Below are positions 61,106 to 64,000 of a DNA stretch of 64,000 bases, piece after piece. Source of the stretch: JACKII01 sp041687435 (GTDB taxonomy: Bacteria; Pseudomonadota; Alphaproteobacteria; Bin95); contig JAWLBX010000002.1 of the NCBI GenBank assembly GCA_041687435.1, positions 186,001 to 250,000 on the forward strand, given 5' to 3'. Both the position numbers and the translations under genes were made by a program. Positions within the stretch are counted from its first letter, which is position 1, and each line of letters begins with the position of its first letter. Below the pieces are notes generated by a model. The model worked only from the letters and a program-made list of their open reading frames with translations, was not told the origin of the DNA and searched no databases.

Positions 61106-61315
61106 CTATTTCTCGTATTTGAATCCGAGTTTCAAGGTTACCTGATAATGGCCGACCTTGTTGTCCTTGATCCAGCCACGAATCTGGCCGACCTCAAACC
61201 ATTCTAGGTGCCGCAGGCTTTCGGATGCCGTCGCGATGGCGGACTGGATCGCATCCGAGATCGATTCCTCGGATGTACCGACGATTTCGGTGACTTTGTA
61301 AACTTTACCGCTCAT
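61106..61315 (-). CDS. Dodecin (flavin storage protein)
   Basis: A 69-aa dodecin. Members assemble as 12-mers that bind flavins. 'SGKVYKVTEIVGTSEESISD' and 'AIATASESLRHLEWFEVGQI' are family signatures, with the flavin-stacking Trp in 'LEWFEV'. 'GWIKDNKVGHYQVTLKLGFK' completes it. The ATG at 61315 is the family start. The gene ends 18 bases from the convergent molybdopterin oxidoreductase. Confidence 0.95.
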   Translation of the reverse strand: MSGKVYKVTEIVGTSEESISDAIQSAIATASESLRHLEWFEVGQIRGWIKDNKVGHYQVTLKLGFKYEK

Positions 61316-61438
61316 AGGATGTCCTTTCCAATGGTTGGACACCCTTCATGTGGGCACGACTGGGTAATGCGGCAACATACTTCTGCGCCAGAAATGCCCG
61401 GCTCAGGATCATGCGGGCGCACGCCGCCCTGTCGCAGG

Positions 61439-61564
61439 TCAGAGCAGGAAAATCGCCATTAAAATCAGAACGATAGCCGTTCCGATGGTGGAATATTTGA
61501 CCAGAGACGCGAAACCATCCCAGCTGTTGCGATGGCGACGGACAGATTCTTCGAAGTTTTCCAT
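61439..61564 (-). CDS. aa3-type cytochrome c oxidase subunit IV-like microprotein
   Basis: A 41-aa membrane protein read on the minus strand. The first half is polar and basic ('MENFEESVRRHRNSWDG'). The second half is a single membrane helix ('YSTIGTAIVLILMAIFLL') preceded by 'FASLVK'. This is the pattern of the bacterial aa3 oxidase subunit IV family, small single-helix proteins that sit on the cytochrome oxidase. No other oxidase subunits are nearby, which is normal for this gene. It is bounded by purN (92 bases away) and dodecin. Confidence 0.82.
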   Translation of the reverse strand: MENFEESVRRHRNSWDGFASLVKYSTIGTAIVLILMAIFLL

Positions 61565-61636
61565 GACTTCAGGCATCCCTCAAAGCGGCGGGCCACCGGT
61601 GCGGCCGCGATTGCATTGTCTTCGGCTTTTTCCCTA

Positions 61637-61653
61637 CCGGGCATGATGCCCGG
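61637..61653. repeat. 17-base palindrome directly after purN
   Basis: CCGGGCAT-G-ATGCCCGG, perfect arms of eight bases around one base, ending four bases before the purN stop codon region. No T run follows on the minus strand. It could form a stem at the 3' end of the purMN message or bind a protein. Confidence 0.55.
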
Positions 61654-61656
61654 AGC

Positions 61657-62334
61657 CTATGCGGTTTGAGGGCGCACTTCCAACGGGTTGAGCATGGTGG
61701 TCTCGGCTGGCGCAACGCTCGGATGCAACCGGACCCGCTCACCGACCACGGGCGCGCGACCTTCCGCGACCAGGCGCACGGCCAGCGGGTAAAGCCGGTG
61801 TTCCGCCGCCAGCACACGCGCCGACAGGCGGTCCTCGTCGTCGCCCGGCAGCACCGGCACCACAGCCTGGCCTATGATCGGACCGGCATCCATTTCCGCC
61901 CGGACATAATGAACAGTGCAGCCATGCCAGCGCACACCGTCCGCCAGGGCACGGGCGTGGGTGTCCAGCCCCTTGAATGCCGGCAAAATCGAGGGGTGGA
62001 TGTTCACCAGCCGGTCACGCCAGCGCTCGACGAACCACGGCGTGAGAAGGCGCATGAACCCGGCCAGACAGATCAGATCGATCCCCGACTCGGTCAGGCG
62101 CGCGTCGAGCGCATGCTCGAATGCTTCGCGGTCCTTGCCGAAGGGCTTGCTGGCGACGACGGCGGTCGGCACGCCTTGGGACGCAGCGTGTTCCAGGCCG
62201 GCTGCATTGGCCTGGTTCGCCAGAACCAGCGCCGCCTCTGCCGGATAATCTGGCGCGGCGGCGGCGGCAACCAGCGCGGCCATGTTGCTGCCACGGCCGG
62301 AAATCAGAATCCCGAGCTTGGCCTTGCCACTCAC
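61657..62334 (-). CDS. purN: Phosphoribosylglycinamide formyltransferase 1
   Basis: Third step of purine synthesis, formylating GAR from 10-formyltetrahydrofolate. It is 225 aa, slightly longer than typical. 'LGILISGRGSNMAALV' is the phosphate-binding loop. 'VNIHPSILPAFKGLDTHARA' has the catalytic His, and 'CTVHYVRAEMDAGPIIGQAV' the Asp. I choose GTG 62334, which overlaps the purM stop (GTGA) and has GGAG six bases upstream. An ATG at 62367 would overlap purM by 37 bases. Confidence 0.97.
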   Translation of the reverse strand: MSGKAKLGILISGRGSNMAALVAAAAAPDYPAEAALVLANQANAAGLEHAASQGVPTAVVASKPFGKDREAFEHALDARLTESGIDLICLAGFMRLLTPWFVERWRDRLVNIHPSILPAFKGLDTHARALADGVRWHGCTVHYVRAEMDAGPIIGQAVVPVLPGDDEDRLSARVLAAEHRLYPLAVRLVAEGRAPVVGERVRLHPSVAPAETTMLNPLEVRPQTA

Positions 62335-63407
62335 GGCCCACTCCGCCAGGGCGCGGCGCCCTGCCATTGCACCCGCTCCGCGCCGTCGGCCACCGGCTGG
62401 ACGACACCGAGCCGGAACACTTCTCCCTCGCCCGCTTTCGCCAACCCGGCCCGCACCGCAGCCTCGCCCGCCGCGGGCACGACCAGGATCAGGCCGATGC
62501 CACAATTGAAGGTCTTGAGCATTTCGGGCACGTCAACCTCGCCGGCCTCATGCAGCCAGCGGAACACCGGCGGCAATGGCCAGCCGCCCGGCTCCAGCGC
62601 GGCGCCCAGCCCATCCGGCAGCATGCGCGGCAGGTTGCCCGGCAGCCCGCCGCCGGTGATATGCGCAATCGCATGGACCTGTCCGGTTCTGGCGGCGGCC
62701 AGTGCCTGATGAATGTAAAGCCGCGTCGGCTCCAGCAACGCCTCCCCCAGCGAAATTTCCGGCTGGAACGGCGCGGGCGCATCCCAGGCGAGACCCAGAT
62801 CGCTCACCACCTTGCGCACCAGGCTGTAGCCGTTCGAATGCACGCCGCTGGAGGCCAAACCCAGAAGAACATCCCCCGCAGCAACGCGGCTGCCGTCGAT
62901 ATAGGCCTGCCGCTCCACCGCACCGACGACAAACCCAGCCAGATCATAATCGCCTTCGGCATACATGCCGGGCATTTCCGCCGTCTCGCCACCGATCAGG
63001 GCGCAGCCCGCAGCCTTGCACGCGCGGGCAATCCCGGCGACGACCGCGGTGGCAACCTCGGTTTCCAGGTGGCCACTGGCGAAATAGTCGAGGAAAAACA
63101 GCGGCTCCCCGCCATGCACGATCAGATCGTTGGCGCACATGGCCACCAGATCCTGACCGATCGTGTCATGCCGTCCGGTCTCGATGGCGATGCGCAGCTT
63201 GGTGCCCACGCCATCGGTCGCCGCCAGCAGCAGCGGGTCCGCATAGCCACAGGCTTTGGGATCGAAAACACCCGCAAAACCCCGCAGGTCCGGCCGCGAG
63301 CCGGTGCGGGCGGTTGCGGCCACCAGCGGCCCGATTTGGCGGACAAAGGCATCGCCCGCCTCGATATCCACACCGGCATCCGCATAGCGGCGTCCGCCTT
63401 TGGACAT
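62331..63407 (-). CDS. purM: Phosphoribosylformylglycinamidine cyclo-ligase
   Basis: Fifth step of purine synthesis, closing the imidazole ring to give AIR with ATP. It is 358 aa. 'LLLAATDGVGTKLRIAIETG' and 'GQDLVAMCANDLIVHGGEPL' bind ATP and Mg2+, 'ALIGGETAEMPGMYAEGDYD' has the conserved GGETAEMPG, and 'GLASSGVHSNGYSLVRKVV' and 'HITGGGLPGNLPRMLPDGLG' follow. It runs into purN with a four-base overlap. Confidence 0.98.
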   Translation of the reverse strand: MSKGGRRYADAGVDIEAGDAFVRQIGPLVAATARTGSRPDLRGFAGVFDPKACGYADPLLLAATDGVGTKLRIAIETGRHDTIGQDLVAMCANDLIVHGGEPLFFLDYFASGHLETEVATAVVAGIARACKAAGCALIGGETAEMPGMYAEGDYDLAGFVVGAVERQAYIDGSRVAAGDVLLGLASSGVHSNGYSLVRKVVSDLGLAWDAPAPFQPEISLGEALLEPTRLYIHQALAAARTGQVHAIAHITGGGLPGNLPRMLPDGLGAALEPGGWPLPPVFRWLHEAGEVDVPEMLKTFNCGIGLILVVPAAGEAAVRAGLAKAGEGEVFRLGVVQPVADGAERVQWQGAAPWRSGP

Positions 63408-63429
63408 ACGCACCTCGCGTTGATATAAG
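63400..63429 (+). promoter_or_regulatory. Candidate promoter of the DUF2066 gene
   Basis: TTGGAC (63400-63405) and TATAAG (63424-63429) with 18 bases between, reading rightward and starting inside the first codons of purM. Transcription would begin near 63436, leaving a leader of about 60 bases that contains the inverted repeat at 63445-63465. Confidence 0.38.
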
Positions 63430-63444
63430 AACCGATCATGATTC

Positions 63445-63465
63445 ATTCGGGCACCGAGCCCGAAT
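63445..63465. promoter_or_regulatory. Perfect inverted repeat in the purM/DUF2066 divergent region
   Basis: ATTCGGGC (63445-63452) and GCCCGAAT (63458-63465) are exact inverse complements with a five-base spacer. They lie between divergent genes, 38 bases from purM and 30 bases from the DUF2066 start. The shape is that of a dimeric repressor site or a small leader hairpin. Confidence 0.55.
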
Positions 63466-63494
63466 TTCCTGGACCATAGCGAAAGGGCTTGGCA

Positions 63495-64000
63495 ATGCAA
63501 CGCAAGCGGTGGGGCATCGGCGTGGCGGGGCGGAGCCTGACGGTTGCGCTGCTGCTGGTACTGGCTTTGCTTCAGGCCCCGGCACCGGCCCAGGCTGCGC
63601 GCAATATCTATTCGGTGCGCGACATCGCCGTGAACAAACAAGCGCAATCCGGCCAGGTTGCCCGGGATCAGGGCCTGGCCGAAGCACGGCAGGCCGCGTT
63701 CACCCATCTGTTCCAACGGCTGGTGCCGCAATCCTATCACCGTGCCGAGCCGGCATTGACACAGGATCAGCTGCTTGGGCTGATTGCCGCGGTCGATGTC
63801 ATCCAGGAACAGACGACCGCCACCAACTACCGCGCCCAGCTCACCATGGCCTTTGCCCCGGCACAGGTGCAGCAGTTGTTGAACAGCCGCAGCATCCCCT
63901 TCAGCGACCAGCCAAGCCCGCCGCTGCTGATCGTGCCTGTTTACGATTGGGCGGGTGCGCGCCAGCTTTGGGAAGTGCCGAACCCCTGGCACGACGCTTG
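63495..64000 (+). CDS. DUF2066 domain protein, cut by the right edge
   Basis: The first 168 codons of a secreted protein. A signal peptide ends near 'LLQAPAPAQA', followed by 'VRDIAVNKQAQSGQVARDQG', 'AFTHLFQRLVPQSYHR' and 'NYRAQLTMAFAPAQVQQLLN', the DUF2066 opening. Such genes commonly sit divergently beside purM in alphaproteobacteria. The function is not established. No stop codon is reached within the window. Confidence 0.85.
   Translation, partial: MQRKRWGIGVAGRSLTVALLLVLALLQAPAPAQAARNIYSVRDIAVNKQAQSGQVARDQGLAEARQAAFTHLFQRLVPQSYHRAEPALTQDQLLGLIAAVDVIQEQTTATNYRAQLTMAFAPAQVQQLLNSRSIPFSDQPSPPLLIVPVYDWAGARQLWEVPNPWHDA

Overview
This window is high-GC chromosomal DNA from a Gram-negative alphaproteobacterium. 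The gene content fits one: short-form HisG next to hisD, a UPF0262 gene and a low-molecular-weight phosphatase; pyruvate dehydrogenase E1-beta with its own lipoyl domain; lipid A genes (waaA, lpxK, an LpxL-type acyltransferase); an aa3-oxidase subunit IV microprotein; and a secG-pyrG-kdsA-eno-ftsB-pdhABC core. I cannot name the genus. It looks marine or rhodospirillalean-like from general flavour only, which is inference. I see no rRNA, tRNA, CRISPR array, insertion sequence, prophage or integrase.

Layout. 1-10308 (minus strand): an envelope and replication block (DUF218, MltB, RlpA, DacA, tmk, holB), then hisG-hisD-UPF0262-phosphatase-maf-RNase E/G, which runs off the left edge. 10342-13767 (minus): a type I secretion ABC/HlyD pair. 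13953-19944 (plus): six tightly packed genes (CoA-transferase, PhzF-like, NlpC/P60, luciferase-like flavin enzyme, PqiA-like, amidohydrolase). 20057-25303 (minus): lipid A assembly genes plus pmbA. 25335-27137 (minus): an MFS transporter and a carboxymuconolactone decarboxylase-like gene, divergent from an SDR. 28038-32599 (plus): marR-emrA-emrB with an acyl-CoA dehydrogenase attached. 32656-34578 (minus): a btuB-like receptor behind a cobalamin riboswitch. 35265-37321 (plus): a SorA-like sulfite dehydrogenase and a two-haem cytochrome. 37363-43249: a flavoprotein, two tandem SDR paralogues, an orphan TRAP-type binding protein and a second CoA-transferase.

43467-52278 (plus) is the housekeeping stretch from secG to the pyruvate dehydrogenase E2. 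52294-61315 is mixed accessory and metabolic material: a DJ-1-like protein, a peptide-type ABC transporter without ATPases, tag, a GFA-family protein, a DOPA-dioxygenase-like protein, a molybdopterin oxidoreductase and dodecin. 61439-64000 holds a 41-codon cytochrome oxidase subunit IV gene, purN-purM, and the start of a DUF2066 gene.

Most of the window is well-known biology. I did not find a clear, previously undescribed defence or mobile system. The best second looks are: the six-gene operon at 13953-19944; the pyruvate dehydrogenase E2 with two subunit-binding domains; a CoA-transferase paralogue that appears to lack the catalytic aspartate; the SorA partner cytochrome that joins two haem domains; the efflux operon carrying an acyl-CoA dehydrogenase; and a perfect inverted repeat in the purM/DUF2066 divergent region.
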